Shown piece by piece: positions 8,381 through 18,827 of a DNA stretch of 64,000 bases. A program made the translations under genes and the position numbers. Each line of letters begins with the position of its first letter. The stretch's first letter is position 1. The DNA comes from Saprospirales bacterium. GTDB lineage: Bacteria; Bacteroidota; Bacteroidia; Chitinophagales; Saprospiraceae. The stretch spans positions 868,001-932,000 of the forward strand of contig JADJTT010000001.1 of the NCBI GenBank assembly GCA_016711045.1, given 5' to 3'. The notes beneath the pieces were generated by a model, which saw only the letters and a list, made by a program, of their open reading frames with translations, made no database searches and was not told the DNA's origin.

Positions 8381-9733
8381 TTATCGTATGAGGACCATTT
8401 TTCCATAACCTTTCTCAAAATACGCATCAGCACCAGACGTATAGGCTTTAAAATTTTCTCCATTGGCTTTTTTCGCCACGATCCGGTAGAGATAAACTCC
8501 ATTAGCCAGCAGATCGCCAAACTCATCGCGCCCATCCCATGCATAATCGGTCAGGTGGGTACCAATGTGCATCGGGCCGATCTCATTTTGCGTGATCTCC
8601 CGCACTACCCTACCTGATACGGTCAGGATCTGGATGGTAAAATACGCAGGCGGCTCGGATCCGGTTAAGGTATAAAGAAAACGCGTACTGGTGGAAAAAG
8701 GATTAGGATAGTTCAGTACATTGGAGATCATGGACTCCGTGATCACCTTAAAGGAAATTTTGTAGTCGTACCCAAAAGTGGACAGGGATACTACGTGATC
8801 GATATCGCCGGTTTTATTGCCTGTGACATCTGCTGCTTCTACGTAAAAAGCATAGAGGCCATCATCCGTAAAGGAAGGCATAAATTCGACCCGTGCGCGG
8901 TTATTCTTTCCGTTCTGGATCTCCGCGGGGAAGAACCGGATGCGCTCATCGGAAAAATAGAGCCGCTCTTCCTGTCCGGAAGGATACACCAGCAAGAGCC
9001 GGAACAGGGAGGTATCTTCGAGCGCCAGGTAGGGGTTTTCGTCTTTCAGTTGCACATTGATCATGGGTTGTGCCGACACCAGGTCGCCATCCAGGATATG
9101 CATACCATCGAAGGTGACATCGAGGAGCGGATTGCGCTGGTCGCTTTCCACATAAAACTGGAGGATGCCTACGTTATTAATATGTGTCTGTTCGGGCTGA
9201 TCTTCATCCGGGTTTATATCGATGGTGAGTTGGTGGGCGCCCACGGAAGGCCGGGTATCGTAGGTCAGGTGCGTGATCAAGGTATCACGCGCCGGCAGGG
9301 AGCTAAAGCGTTTCTCAATATTTGTTGCCTGGTTTTGCGAATTGAGGATCGTATAGCGCACCAGGAGGCTGTCCATATCGTAGTCGCTCAGGTTTTCGGT
9401 AGCGATTTCCAGCACGAGCGGAGCGCCTTGCAGCAGTGTATCACTCTGCAGGGAGAAATAGCCGGCCGGATCGAGGGCCGCTTCGGGGACGCCTACGTAG
9501 TGCACGCGCCAGTATTCGAGGTTGGGGGGTGTTTTTTGGGTGAGGTCTTTGGCGAAGTATTCGAGTTTGATACGAGGAAACTGAATAGCGTCGATTTGGC
9601 TCAAAGAAAAGGGCCAGGATTTATCAAAGACATTATTGTACAAAAGTGTATCGGGCCCGGAGGGGGGAAGGCCCCAAATCCGGAGTTCAACCAGGTCCGT
9701 GGCTGGATTCAGCTCGCTCAATTTATATTCCAA
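8381..9733 (-). CDS. C-terminal frame of the decayed PorU2-type gene
   Basis: A 450-residue open frame with no proper start: the first usable codon is TTG, and homology continues upstream in another frame. Upstream, NFQTLTELNVSVPGSW is rejoined if the run of six G at 9761-9766 is read as five. The C-terminus carries a FlgD-like/T9SS sorting-type segment, including NVLNYPNPFSTSTRFLYTL and the ending YGKMVLIR, with a DYAWDGRDEFGDLLANGVYL stretch typical of C-terminal sorting domains of secreted Bacteroidota proteins. Alone it lacks the signal peptide and the peptidase domain, so it is unlikely to be a functional gene. Confidence 0.65.
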   Translation of the reverse strand: MEYKLSELNPATDLVELRIWGLPPSGPDTLLYNNVFDKSWPFSLSQIDAIQFPRIKLEYFAKDLTQKTPPNLEYWRVHYVGVPEAALDPAGYFSLQSDTLLQGAPLVLEIATENLSDYDMDSLLVRYTILNSQNQATNIEKRFSSLPARDTLITHLTYDTRPSVGAHQLTIDINPDEDQPEQTHINNVGILQFYVESDQRNPLLDVTFDGMHILDGDLVSAQPMINVQLKDENPYLALEDTSLFRLLLVYPSGQEERLYFSDERIRFFPAEIQNGKNNRARVEFMPSFTDDGLYAFYVEAADVTGNKTGDIDHVVSLSTFGYDYKISFKVITESMISNVLNYPNPFSTSTRFLYTLTGSEPPAYFTIQILTVSGRVVREITQNEIGPMHIGTHLTDYAWDGRDEFGDLLANGVYLYRIVAKKANGENFKAYTSGADAYFEKGYGKMVLIR

Positions 9734-12721
9734 TGTTTCCCATTTGGTGGCGGGGCCGATGGGGGGAGGTGAGGGAGCCTTCGGTCCAGGAGCCGGGGAC
9801 GGAGACGTTGAGTTCGGTCAAGGTTTGGAAGTTGCCGATGATTTCTCCAAAAATTGCTGATTCTTTTTATAGAAAAGGTTGTAGGGCAGAGAGCCCAATG
9901 TTGCAAGATTATGCAATGTGTGGCGCCTTGTGTTCCGAATACCTGGAAAAAGCTTGTCTCCAATAATGGTATCGTTATCCCAATCCTGGGGTTTATAGTC
10001 TGAGGAGATATCTTTTTGGCAGGTGAACATCAGCATGTAATAGCCATCTGGGACCGTATTTTCGAGGAAGTTAATGACCTTGGCGCGGTTGTTTCATTGT
10101 CGGTTTTAAAAATAAAGGATCTATTGCTAGTTGGTCAAATCGCTCCAGCATTGGTAAAGGGTTACTGGCTTTGATTTGAACAGTATCAATGATTGCGATA
10201 AAAAGGCCTGCGTGAAATTCCGCTATCATTAGACTATTGCGTAAGAGTCTGGAATTCACCCCATGGTTTTTCTTAGATAACGTGGTTTTTCAAGCCCAGT
10301 TTCTGGCGTTATTCCGAATCTTAAAATCTACTAAATTATCAATAAATTTGAGGATTTCTGGTTGAATCCAGTTTCATATCCACAAACTTGCCGTAATTGT
10401 TGAATTGGTCAAAATGTGATTGGTTCCAACCAGGGGAACTTTTAGGTAAATAGACAAATGAAAATGTTCTCCAGCTAAATGATCCGGTCAGCGAGATATC
10501 AGGACTGATGCGCCAATAATAGACTGTATTGGGTTGGTATGTTACTTCCGGGGTCCATTTTATGATCCCTCCTTCCTGGCTGATTTGGGTGCTCTTTTTG
10601 AGAGCACTATTGAACAGTTCAGTGGTGTCTATTTCCATCCAATAGGTAAGGATGGGGGAGAATGTAGAACCTGTCGATGCATTCAGTTTAACGGGAATAG
10701 AATTGACGATTCCAAAATTGGGTGGATAGAGCGGTTGGGCATCTGCGGAGCTGATGTAAAAAGAAATGCCTTACAAGGTTGTTACTTTCTGCCTGCAATT
10801 ATTTTTCCTTCATCTGATCATCCGCATCTACCTTGATTCGAAACAGGTTCATCCCGACCAGATCTTCGTCCTCAAGAGGCGGAAAAGAATAATGCAAATT
10901 CATACGGGAAGCAGGCGCCTGGATCGTATCCGTTAAAGGGCTAAAAATAGTATTATTTGGAAGCTCCTGCTCAATCTTTAGGGTAAAGGTAGTATCAGGC
11001 AAGTGCTGGCCAATGTTCCAAATATCGAATGCCAGTTGGAAAGAATCTAAAGAAGTAGTAAGTAATTGAGGTGTAATCTTGATACTAGCCGGATCAGTTA
11101 TGTAATCTGGTCCAGGTCTTGGGTTTAGGAGGGAGATGGATCTCCCTGTATGGCCACTTGTTCTGGCCAACAGCCTGGTTGCCAAAAAGCAGGAGCTACC
11201 AATTCAGGGCTGTTTCTCTAAGAATATTCCCAATTGAATATCCATAAAGTCACCGCCAAGATTTGCGTAAAAATTCATGCCAAAGCCACTTAAGGAAGAG
11301 ATAAATCCATACCCAGGGAAGAAATAAAGCGATCATTCCCTTTTGCTCAGCCAGGATAAAGCGCTCGCCCAACCCCCTGCTGGGGTTAAACATTTCTCCG
11401 GATTTGCATCCAAAGGAAAACATGACCGGATATTTTCCTTCGTTTTCATAAGAGTCGGGATCGTCGAAATTGAAGTCGAGTAAGGTAGCGCTGGCAAAAC
11501 TTGCTTCATCCATGCTTTTCCAGCGATAGTTTTGGCCCCCAGAAAGGGGCTTCTTCAAAGTTTTTACTTTATCGAGATAAATGCGAATCTCATTTGGGCC
11601 ATTGACGGGTAAACGGCCAACTGCCATATCAGGTAACTGCTTCCAATAGGCGATACGAATAAGTTATCTGCTCCTGGGTATGGCCAAAGGTGGGAATAAA
11701 GAAAGAACTTATTATTGACATAATTCCGACATCGGATATCGGGATATTCCTGCCCTTTCCTATTAAACATGTATATGCAGGATCGCCCAGTTTACTCTAA
11801 ATAAAATACCAGGTTCCTGAATGACATGGAGTGCCGGTGGATACCAAAGCCAAATTGATCGTATACCTGCTGAATCTCAGGTTAAAGTATCAAATTGGTT
11901 GTATGCCGGTAATTGATAGGGCATATTCTTTACTTAGTTGTTTCCATTTCGAATGGCCAGGGCTTTGTTGTATATGATCAGGAATTCGGCATCCTCCTGG
12001 CTATAATCTACAAAGGAGACCTTAGGAACGGGTTGCAAATTACCAGGGTTTTATACCCGGATGGTATTCATTAAAATTAATTTTTGTTCTTGGGAAGAGT
12101 CCAACGGACTTTAACTACCCCATTTTTCAACGGAGGCCTTGATCCTGATGCCATTCGTGAGATCGTATAAAACCGGGGCAATCCCTCCCTGGTCAAAATT
12201 TTCAATTTCCAGATATTTCTTAATTGCTGCCCTTTATTGAAAAAAAAAAAAGAACTTTCCAGCGGCATTGAAATGCCGGGGGTATTCCATTTCACATTTG
12301 AGAGGCAGGTATTGTTGCCCCTGTAATCGAAAGTTTAATGGGCGAAATGAAGGATTTCTTCTGGAATTGTATTTGCAACTTTCTTAAATACCTGAATCGA
12401 TTAAATGAGTCGCTCTATGGATGCTTCCATTAACCTTTATGGTTTTGAAATGGAATTAGGACTGGTGTGGTGCTGCAAATCGAAGTAAGATTTGCAGTTA
12501 TAGCCCTGAAATAGAGCAAGGAAATGGGATATACGAGAGAGGAAAGCGGAAGCTGGGTTTTGTAGCCACAATCCTTCTGCATCCTGAAAAAGAGAATAGA
12601 TCTCCACTTGGACTTTTACGATTAAATTTTTTTTGTATAATTTGCGTTGGAAAACTTCAACGTTTTTCCAAATAAAACTTCTCCTTTGGAGGAAAGATTA
12701 ACGAGTTCGTTAAATCTCCAT
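9734..12721 (-). pseudogene. middle of the decayed PorU2-type gene, many frame changes
   Basis: No frame stays open for long here. Homologous fragments in order from the N-terminal side are at 12077-12295 (MKWNTPGISMPLESS, GVVKV), 11940-12000, 11564-11770, 11250-11627 (C25-like core), 10799-11185 (immunoglobulin-like linker) and 10339-10638 (WTPEVTYQPNTVYYWRISPD, SPGWNQSHFDQFNNYG). Stops and frame jumps separate them, and the stretch is richer in A/T homopolymers than its surroundings, for example a 12-base A run near 12239-12250. No inserted element is seen: the total length fits simple point decay rather than insertion. Confidence 0.7.
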
Positions 12722-13156
12722 TCAAAATCTATCTGAGATTCCTTCCCTAAAAGTCAAAAAATACGCCGACGAATCCGTAAACAAACTATAATGCGGATTA
12801 AACTGATCCCCCGGATCCGCATACAAATACGCATCCATCTCTCCCCTGTTCTTCACCCCGAAAAACTCGATGTAATCGGTGTCGCTCATCAGTCCATCCG
12901 TGGTGGTATAGATGGGGATTTCCTTCCCAAAGTAATACATGCGGAGTTGATTGGCCGGAGTATTAGCCAACTCTGATGGAAGCGCCGAATAGGGTATCCG
13001 ATAGATCCCATCCTGCGCCACCAGCGTTTTGTAATAAGGCTGATCAAAATGGATCCACTCATTCCCATACAGAGTATCGACGCCATCCCACATCTGGGCG
13101 GAGGCTTGGAGGGAAAGGGATAACAGCGCAGCGGCAAGTAGACTATTTTTTCTCAT
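12722..13156 (-). CDS. N-terminal frame of the decayed PorU2-type gene
   Basis: A 144-residue frame with a signal peptide (MRKNSLLAAALLSLSLQASA) and the PorU2-type N-terminal domain: LYGNEWIHFDQPYYKTLVAQ, DGIYRIPYSALPSEL, and FFGVKNRGEMDAYLYADPGD. It stops after FREGISDRF, where homologues continue, so this is a truncated N-terminus rather than a complete small secreted protein. A TAAATTTG element (13185-13192, minus) lies 29 bases upstream of its ATG and may still drive transcription. Confidence 0.7.
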   Translation of the reverse strand: MRKNSLLAAALLSLSLQASAQMWDGVDTLYGNEWIHFDQPYYKTLVAQDGIYRIPYSALPSELANTPANQLRMYYFGKEIPIYTTTDGLMSDTDYIEFFGVKNRGEMDAYLYADPGDQFNPHYSLFTDSSAYFLTFREGISDRF

Positions 13157-13184
13157 AGAGTATAGGTTATTGGGAAACCGGTCC

Positions 13185-13192
13185 CAAATTTA
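13185..13192 (-). promoter_or_regulatory. candidate -7 element for the PorU2-type gene
   Basis: On the minus strand this reads TAAATTTG, an exact TAnnTTTG match, 29 bases before the ATG at 13156. No clear -33 element was found. Confidence 0.4.
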
Positions 13193-13232
13193 CGGAATAT
13201 TAAAACGCCGTGCCCGGCTTGTTAAAATTCAA

Positions 13233-13240
13233 TAGCTTTG
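13233..13240 (+). promoter_or_regulatory. candidate -7 element for the RemB/Wzi-like gene
   Basis: TAGCTTTG matches TAnnTTTG and lies 21 bases before the ATG at 13262. It supports that ATG over the earlier one at 13238, which overlaps the element. Confidence 0.4.
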
Positions 13241-13261
13241 CCGGGTGTAAACCCATACCGA

Positions 13262-14953
13262 ATGCGCAGCTTTTTCTTATTCATAGCCCTATTTATTTTA
13301 GGGATACAGCTCCTTCCCGCTCAGGGAACAACCCTACCACTGGGCACAGATGCCTACCATATCATCGATCGCCTGGATATTTCCTCCGGCATTTCGGCTC
13401 CTTTTTTCACTTCCCTCAAATACTACACCCGTGGAGATGTGACGGAATATGCACTAACCCTTGATACTGCTTCGATTCAACGATTGAGCCGCCGCGACCG
13501 GAAAGACCTTGAGTATCTGTTTAAAGATAACAACGAATGGTTGCCGGATTCTGTGCACTATTTCCCAAACAAACACCCCATCTTAAAAACATTCTATCGC
13601 ACCCCCGCCTTTCTCTGGGAAGTGGATAAGCCGTTTTTCCACCTTCGCGTAAACCCCATCTTGGGATTAACCACCGGAAAAGCGAAGGACGACTCGGCCA
13701 TTTTGCTCAGCAATCAAAGAGGACTGGAGCTTCGGGGGGGACTGGATGACCGCATCTACTTCTATACCAACGTCCTGGAAAGCCAAGCCCGTTTTCCGGA
13801 TTATGTCAACCAACGCATTTTTCGTGATAAGGCGATTCCCGGCGCAGGGTTGTATAAGCCTTATAATAGTATCGTCTTCGACTTTAAAGACGGGTATGAC
13901 TTTCTGCTGGCTCAAGGGTATGCAGGCTTCAATCTCAGTAAACACTTCGGGATGCAGTTTGGACACGGACGGCATTTCATCGGCAATGGGTACCGCTCCT
14001 TGTTGCTGTCCGATTTTTCCAACAACTACCTCTACCTCAAACTCAACTGGCGGGTCTGGAAATTTCACCTGCAAAACATTTTTGCCGAATTGGCACAAGA
14101 CAGCGATCAGAATTCGACTAGCGAACGCTTGCTGCCCAAGCGTTACCTGGCTGCCCATTACTTCACGTTTAGCCCTCGCCCCAACCTGGCATTTGGCTTC
14201 TATGAGGCGGTGGTGTTCAATCGCACGGATCACTTTGAACTGCAATACCTCAACCCGGTCATACTCTATCGCACGGTGGAACAACTGCTCGGCAGTCCCG
14301 ACAATGTGCTCATCGGACTCGATGCGAAATGGAACTTACTGAAAAGCTTTCAGTTATACGGGCAATTGATGGTAGACGAATTCAAATTTGACGAGCTGTT
14401 TCTCGAACGTCGGGGCTGGTGGGCCAACAAATACGGCGTGCAATTGGGCGCCAAATACATAGATGTGCTGGGTATCGATCATCTTGACGCCCAGGTTGAG
14501 GTCAATTGGGTACGGCCCTATACCTATACCCATTTTGATAGCACAGCCGTTTATGCCAATTACCAGCAACCTCTCGCACATCCGCTCGGCGCCAATTTCA
14601 AAGAAGGCATTGCCCGGCTGCGTTACCAGCCATTTCAACGGCTGCTCATCCAGGCACGATTGATCCGCGCCTATACCGGATTAGATCCCAATGGAGAAAA
14701 TTGGGGAAGCAACATCCTCCTTCCCAACCAAACCAGGCAAAATGATTTTGGAAACGAGATCGGACAGGGCATCCCCACTACCATAACCATTGCCGGACTG
14801 GAGTTGCGGTATGCTTTTTATCACAATATGTTTCTGGAATTGGAATTCTTTCACAGGCGCCAGGAAAACGAAGTGCCTGAGTTGACATATACCACGAATT
14901 ACATCGGCGGAGGCATCCGGATCAATCTGGCAAAAACCTACATGGACTTTTAA
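13262..14953 (+). CDS. Wzi/RemB-like outer-membrane beta-barrel protein
   Basis: A 563-aa secreted protein with signal peptide MRSFFLFIALFILGIQLLPA. The mature part is rich in alternating aromatic and polar residues typical of a large outer-membrane barrel and ends in a strand with terminal Phe (AKTYMDF), as expected for BAM substrates. The segment FGHGRHFIGNGYRSLLLSDF resembles the capsule-assembly Wzi family, which in Bacteroidota includes the gliding protein RemB. A role in surface polysaccharide attachment or motility is inferred from family only. The start at 13262 is chosen because the signal peptide begins there and a -7-like element precedes it. It is divergent from the PorU2-type gene and followed by a terminator. 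Confidence 0.75.
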   Translation: MRSFFLFIALFILGIQLLPAQGTTLPLGTDAYHIIDRLDISSGISAPFFTSLKYYTRGDVTEYALTLDTASIQRLSRRDRKDLEYLFKDNNEWLPDSVHYFPNKHPILKTFYRTPAFLWEVDKPFFHLRVNPILGLTTGKAKDDSAILLSNQRGLELRGGLDDRIYFYTNVLESQARFPDYVNQRIFRDKAIPGAGLYKPYNSIVFDFKDGYDFLLAQGYAGFNLSKHFGMQFGHGRHFIGNGYRSLLLSDFSNNYLYLKLNWRVWKFHLQNIFAELAQDSDQNSTSERLLPKRYLAAHYFTFSPRPNLAFGFYEAVVFNRTDHFELQYLNPVILYRTVEQLLGSPDNVLIGLDAKWNLLKSFQLYGQLMVDEFKFDELFLERRGWWANKYGVQLGAKYIDVLGIDHLDAQVEVNWVRPYTYTHFDSTAVYANYQQPLAHPLGANFKEGIARLRYQPFQRLLIQARLIRAYTGLDPNGENWGSNILLPNQTRQNDFGNEIGQGIPTTITIAGLELRYAFYHNMFLELEFFHRRQENEVPELTYTTNYIGGGIRINLAKTYMDF

Positions 14954-14965
14954 GAAAATGAATGA

Positions 14966-14990
14966 GGGAGGGTTTGCCTCGCACCCTCCC
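14966..14990 (+). terminator. hairpin terminator after the RemB/Wzi-like gene
   Basis: The arms GGGAGGGT (14966-14973) and ACCCTCCC (14983-14990) pair perfectly around a 9-base loop, 12 bp after the stop codon. The following sequence TATTTATAAATATT is A/T-rich rather than a clean U-tract. It separates this gene from metH. Confidence 0.65.
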
Positions 14991-15077
14991 TATTTATAAA
15001 TATTGTAATGGGTTGTTGATAATCTTTTCCGCAGGTCAGTGGTTTTTTACTTACGAACAGCGAAACAGGAACTATAG

Positions 15078-18000
15078 ATGAAATCCCTACACGATATAGC
15101 TAAGGAGCGCATTTTGGTGATCGATGGCGCCATGGGCACCATGATCCAGCAATACCAGTTGAAGGAGACGGATTACAGAGGAGCCCGGTTTGCCCAATTT
15201 CACAAAGAGATCAAAGGCAACAACGATATCCTCAACCTCACCCAGCCGCAGATTATCGAGGAAATCCACCGGGCTTATCTGCAGGCCGGCGCCGATATTC
15301 TGGAGACCAATACCTTTAACGGAACGTCCATTTCGCTGGCCGACTATGGGATGTCGGACCTGGCGTACGAGATCAACAAGGCCGCTGCAGAGATCGCCCG
15401 CCGCGCCGCAGATGATTTTACGCGCCTGGATCCTGAAAAACCACGTTTTGTAGCGGGAGCGATGGGACCTACCAATCGCACTGCCTCCCTCTCCCCCGAT
15501 GTCAACAACCCTGGCTACCGGGCAGTGACATTCGACCAACTTCGAGATGCCTATTATGACCAGGCCCGGGGGTTAGTGGACGGAGGTGTAGATATCTTGT
15601 TAATAGAAACCATTTTTGACACGCTCAATGCCAAAGCCGCATTATTTGCGATCGAAACCCTGTTTGAAGAACGGGGCTCCCGCCTTCCGGTTATGATTTC
15701 CGGAACCATCACAGATGCTAGCGGACGGACGCTTTCCGGGCAAACCCCAGAGGCTTTTTGGATATCGATCAGCCACGTGGAGTTGTTCAGTGTGGGATTG
15801 AATTGTGCCCTGGGCGCCAAAGAGATGCGTCCGCACCTGGCCTCGCTTTCCAATATTGCGAACTGTGCGGTAAGCGCCTATCCGAATGCCGGCCTGCCCA
15901 ACGAATTTGGTGGGTATGACCAAACGGCGGAAGAAATGCGCGACTATATCCGCGATTTTGTGGCCGGAGGACTGGTCAATATCATTGGCGGATGTTGCGG
16001 CACCACTCCAACGCATATACAGGCCATGGCGGAAGCCGTAAAAGGCATGAAGCCCCGCCAAATACCCGAAGACCTGGGATATACTGCATTCAGCGGGCTG
16101 GAACCCCAAATCATTCGCCCGGATTCCAACTTCGTCAATATAGGGGAGCGGACCAATGTGACGGGCTCCCGCCAATTTTCCCGTCTGATCAAAGAGGGCG
16201 CTTATGAAGCGGCATTGGTCGTAGCCAGGCAACAAGTGGATGGGGGCGCCCAGGTGCTCGACGTCAATATGGATGAGGGATTGCTCGATTCGGAGGAGGT
16301 GATGACGAAGTTTCTCCACCTGATGATGGCCGAGCCGGATATTGCCCGGCTACCTATCATGATCGACTCCTCCAAGTTTAAGGTCATCGAAGCCGGCCTG
16401 AAATGTGTGCAGGGAAAATGCATCGTCAACTCCATTTCGATGAAAGAAGGAGAAGCGGAATTCATCCGCCAAGCCAAACTGGTGAAACGATATGGAGCTG
16501 CAGTGGTAGTGATGGCTTTTGACGAACAAGGCCAGGCAGACACCGTGGAGCGAAAGGTAGACATTTGTGTGCGCGCCTACCGCATATTGACCGAGCAGGT
16601 GGGGTTCAAGCCGCAGGACATTATTTTCGACCCCAATATTTTTGCCGTAGCTACCGGCATTGAAGGACATAACGAATACGCCTTATACTATATCGAGGCA
16701 ACTCGCCGGATCAAGGCTTTATGCCCCGGAGTGAAGATCAGTGGAGGGGTGAGTAATATTTCATTCTCTTTCCGGGGAAATGACCGGGTACGGGAAGCGA
16801 TGCATTCCGCCTTTTTGTACCATTCGATTCAGGCGGGCATGGATATGGGGATCGTCAACGCAGGTCTGGTGGAGGTGTATGAGGAAATTCCCAAAGAGCT
16901 TCTCCAGTTGGTGGAAGATGTACTTTTTAACCGAAAACCCGATGCGACAGAGGCACTGACACAGTATGCCGAGCAGATCAAAGGAGGAGGTAAGGTTATT
17001 CAAAAAGATCAGGAGTGGCGCAATGGAACGCTCGAAGAGCGCCTGAGTCACGCACTGGTCAAAGGCATTACCGAATTCATAGTAGAAGATACGGAAGAAG
17101 CCCATCGGAAATATCCTTCCCCCCTTTCCGTAATCGAAGGGCCGCTGATGGATGGGATGAATAAAGTAGGCGACCTTTTTGGAGCGGGTAAGATGTTTCT
17201 TCCCCAGGTGGTAAAAAGTGCCCGGGTAATGAAAAAAGCAGTGGCTTATCTCACGCCTTTTATTGAAGAACAACAGGCCGCGACAGGAGGTCGAGCAAAA
17301 GGAAAGATATTGCTGGCTACGGTGAAAGGGGATGTGCACGATATCGGAAAAAATATCGTAGGGGTGGTTTTGGGGTGCAACAACTTTGAGATCATAGACC
17401 TGGGGGTCATGGTGCCGGCAGCGCGAATTTTGCAGGAAGCACGTACACAAAAGGTCGATATTATCGGCCTGAGCGGGTTGATCACGCCCTCTTTGGATGA
17501 AATGGTTTACGTGGCGCGTGAAATGGAGCGCGAAGGTTTCGAGGTTCCCCTTCTTATCGGAGGCGCCACCACCTCCAAGACACATACTGCAGTAAAGATC
17601 GAACACGAATATTCCGGTCCGACTATACACGTGTTGGATGCTTCCCGAAGTGTAGCCATTGCCAGTGCGTTGCTTGGCGAGGATCAGGAAGCGCGGGAAA
17701 ATCTGGTTCAATCGATCCGGTCCGATTATCAGCGCATTCGCGACCAACGCCAAAACCGGAAGAGTGGGAAGGAATACCTAAGTCTGGGGCAGGCGCGCAG
17801 TAAGCAGCCTGAGTTGGATTGGAATAGTTTTATTCCTGCGCGTCCCACCTTTTTGGGCCAAAAAGCATTTGAGGCCTATTCATTGGGAGAATTGGCTGAC
17901 TATATTGACTGGACCCCTTTCTTTTCCAGTTGGCAGCTCAAGTGGAAATATCCCGAAATTTTTGATGATCCGGTTGTGGGGGAAGAAGCCCGCAAGCTGT

Positions 18001-18755
18001 ATGCCGATGCCACGCGTTTACTGCGTAGGATGATCGACGAAAAATGGTTGGAGGCCAGAGGCGTGATCGGTTTCTTCCCTGCCAACAGTATAGGCGATGA
18101 TATTGAGTTGTATACCGATGAATCGGGGAAAGGAGTGAAAACTATATTACATCATTTGCGCCAACAGAGCAAAAAAGCAGATGGGTTGCCCAATTATTGC
18201 TTATCCGACTTTGTAGCTCCACGCAGCAGTGGCCATGTGGATTTTATCGGCGGATTTGCAGTGACAGCCGGTATTGGCATTGAAAAATGGGTAACGCATT
18301 TTGAATCCGAGCATGACGATTACAGTGCGATTATGGTGAAATCGCTGGCGGATCGACTGGCCGAGGCATTTGCCGAGCGTATGCACGAGCGCGTGCGAAA
18401 GGAGTTTTGGGCTTACGAGCCTGAAGAAGCATTGGGTAGTGATGAGTTGATCGCAGAGCAATACCGGGGTATTCGTCCGGCGCCGGGATACCCGGCTTGT
18501 CCGGATCACACGGAAAAAGAAAAGCTGTTCAGTCTTCTGGACGTTCCGACACATACCGGCATGTTTTTGACTGAAAACTTTGCCATGTACCCCGCCGCTT
18601 CTGTAAGTGGCTGGTATTTTGCGCACCCGGAATCCAGGTATTTTGGACTTGGGCAGATCGGAAAAGACCAGGTGGCAGATTATGCCCATCGAAAAGGTCT
18701 TTCCATAAGTGAAATGGAGCGCTGGTTGGCGCCAAATTTGAATTATGACGTTTAG
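15078..18755 (+). CDS. metH: cobalamin-dependent methionine synthase, full length
   Basis: 1,225 aa, the full-length four-module enzyme that makes methionine from homocysteine and 5-methyltetrahydrofolate. The homocysteine domain (about 1-330) has the zinc cysteines Cys243 (GLNCALG) and Cys306-Cys307 (GGCCGTTP). The pterin-binding domain (about 350-620) includes NIGERTNVTGSRQF. The cobalamin domain has the lower-ligand motif GDVHDIG with His754, and the C-terminal AdoMet reactivation domain contains RPAPGYPACPDHTEK. Cytoplasmic. It is a single polypeptide. The 124-bp upstream spacer is too short and lacks a recognisable cobalamin riboswitch. A non-U-rich hairpin follows. Confidence 0.96.
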   Translation: MKSLHDIAKERILVIDGAMGTMIQQYQLKETDYRGARFAQFHKEIKGNNDILNLTQPQIIEEIHRAYLQAGADILETNTFNGTSISLADYGMSDLAYEINKAAAEIARRAADDFTRLDPEKPRFVAGAMGPTNRTASLSPDVNNPGYRAVTFDQLRDAYYDQARGLVDGGVDILLIETIFDTLNAKAALFAIETLFEERGSRLPVMISGTITDASGRTLSGQTPEAFWISISHVELFSVGLNCALGAKEMRPHLASLSNIANCAVSAYPNAGLPNEFGGYDQTAEEMRDYIRDFVAGGLVNIIGGCCGTTPTHIQAMAEAVKGMKPRQIPEDLGYTAFSGLEPQIIRPDSNFVNIGERTNVTGSRQFSRLIKEGAYEAALVVARQQVDGGAQVLDVNMDEGLLDSEEVMTKFLHLMMAEPDIARLPIMIDSSKFKVIEAGLKCVQGKCIVNSISMKEGEAEFIRQAKLVKRYGAAVVVMAFDEQGQADTVERKVDICVRAYRILTEQVGFKPQDIIFDPNIFAVATGIEGHNEYALYYIEATRRIKALCPGVKISGGVSNISFSFRGNDRVREAMHSAFLYHSIQAGMDMGIVNAGLVEVYEEIPKELLQLVEDVLFNRKPDATEALTQYAEQIKGGGKVIQKDQEWRNGTLEERLSHALVKGITEFIVEDTEEAHRKYPSPLSVIEGPLMDGMNKVGDLFGAGKMFLPQVVKSARVMKKAVAYLTPFIEEQQAATGGRAKGKILLATVKGDVHDIGKNIVGVVLGCNNFEIIDLGVMVPAARILQEARTQKVDIIGLSGLITPSLDEMVYVAREMEREGFEVPLLIGGATTSKTHTAVKIEHEYSGPTIHVLDASRSVAIASALLGEDQEARENLVQSIRSDYQRIRDQRQNRKSGKEYLSLGQARSKQPELDWNSFIPARPTFLGQKAFEAYSLGELADYIDWTPFFSSWQLKWKYPEIFDDPVVGEEARKLYADATRLLRRMIDEKWLEARGVIGFFPANSIGDDIELYTDESGKGVKTILHHLRQQSKKADGLPNYCLSDFVAPRSSGHVDFIGGFAVTAGIGIEKWVTHFESEHDDYSAIMVKSLADRLAEAFAERMHERVRKEFWAYEPEEALGSDELIAEQYRGIRPAPGYPACPDHTEKEKLFSLLDVPTHTGMFLTENFAMYPAASVSGWYFAHPESRYFGLGQIGKDQVADYAHRKGLSISEMERWLAPNLNYDV

Positions 18756-18795
18756 ATGGCCTATTCTGTAGTTCATAATACAGAAATGTAGACCA

Positions 18796-18822
18796 AAGTT
18801 GAGTAGTTTTGCTACTCGACTT
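18796..18822. terminator. hairpin after metH
   Basis: The arms AAGTTGAGTAG (18796-18806) and CTACTCGACTT (18812-18822) pair over 11 bp with one wobble and a TTTTG loop, 40 bp after the metH stop. There is no U-tract, so the terminator role is a guess from position. Confidence 0.4.
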
Positions 18823-18827
18823 GAATA

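Larger units (their letters stand above)
8381..13156 (-). pseudogene. decayed type IX secretion sortase-like gene (PorU2 type, C25 peptidase fold)
   Basis: The 4.8-kb minus-strand stretch equals about 1,590 codons, the usual size of PorU2-type proteins (family knowledge). Intact N-terminal (12722-13156) and C-terminal (8381-9733) frames flank a middle whose homology is scattered over all three frames in the right order. Pieces include PVPKVSFVDYSQEDAEFLII (around 11960-12000), YDQFGFGIHRH (around 11850), WPYPGADNLFVSPIGSSY, MAVGRLPVNGPNEIRIYLDK, MFSFGCKSGEMFNPSRGLGE with the Cys region, and GPDYITDPASIKITP. No GH dipeptide is seen where the catalytic His is expected (FASATLLDFNF). It cannot yield a full-length product as written. 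Either genuine decay or a poor-quality consensus stretch. Confidence 0.8.

Noticed and set aside
8795..9772. Long plus-strand open frame (325 codons)
   Set aside because: It is antisense to the well-supported C-terminal part of the PorU2-type gene, has no signal or domain, and reflects the codon bias of the other strand.
14954..15077. Cobalamin riboswitch before metH
   Set aside because: The spacer is only 124 bp and half of it is the previous gene's terminator; no B12-box-like motif was recognised.
16761..17753. Minus-strand open frame of 330 codons
   Set aside because: It is antisense to the highly conserved metH cobalamin and pterin domains; no recognisable domain.
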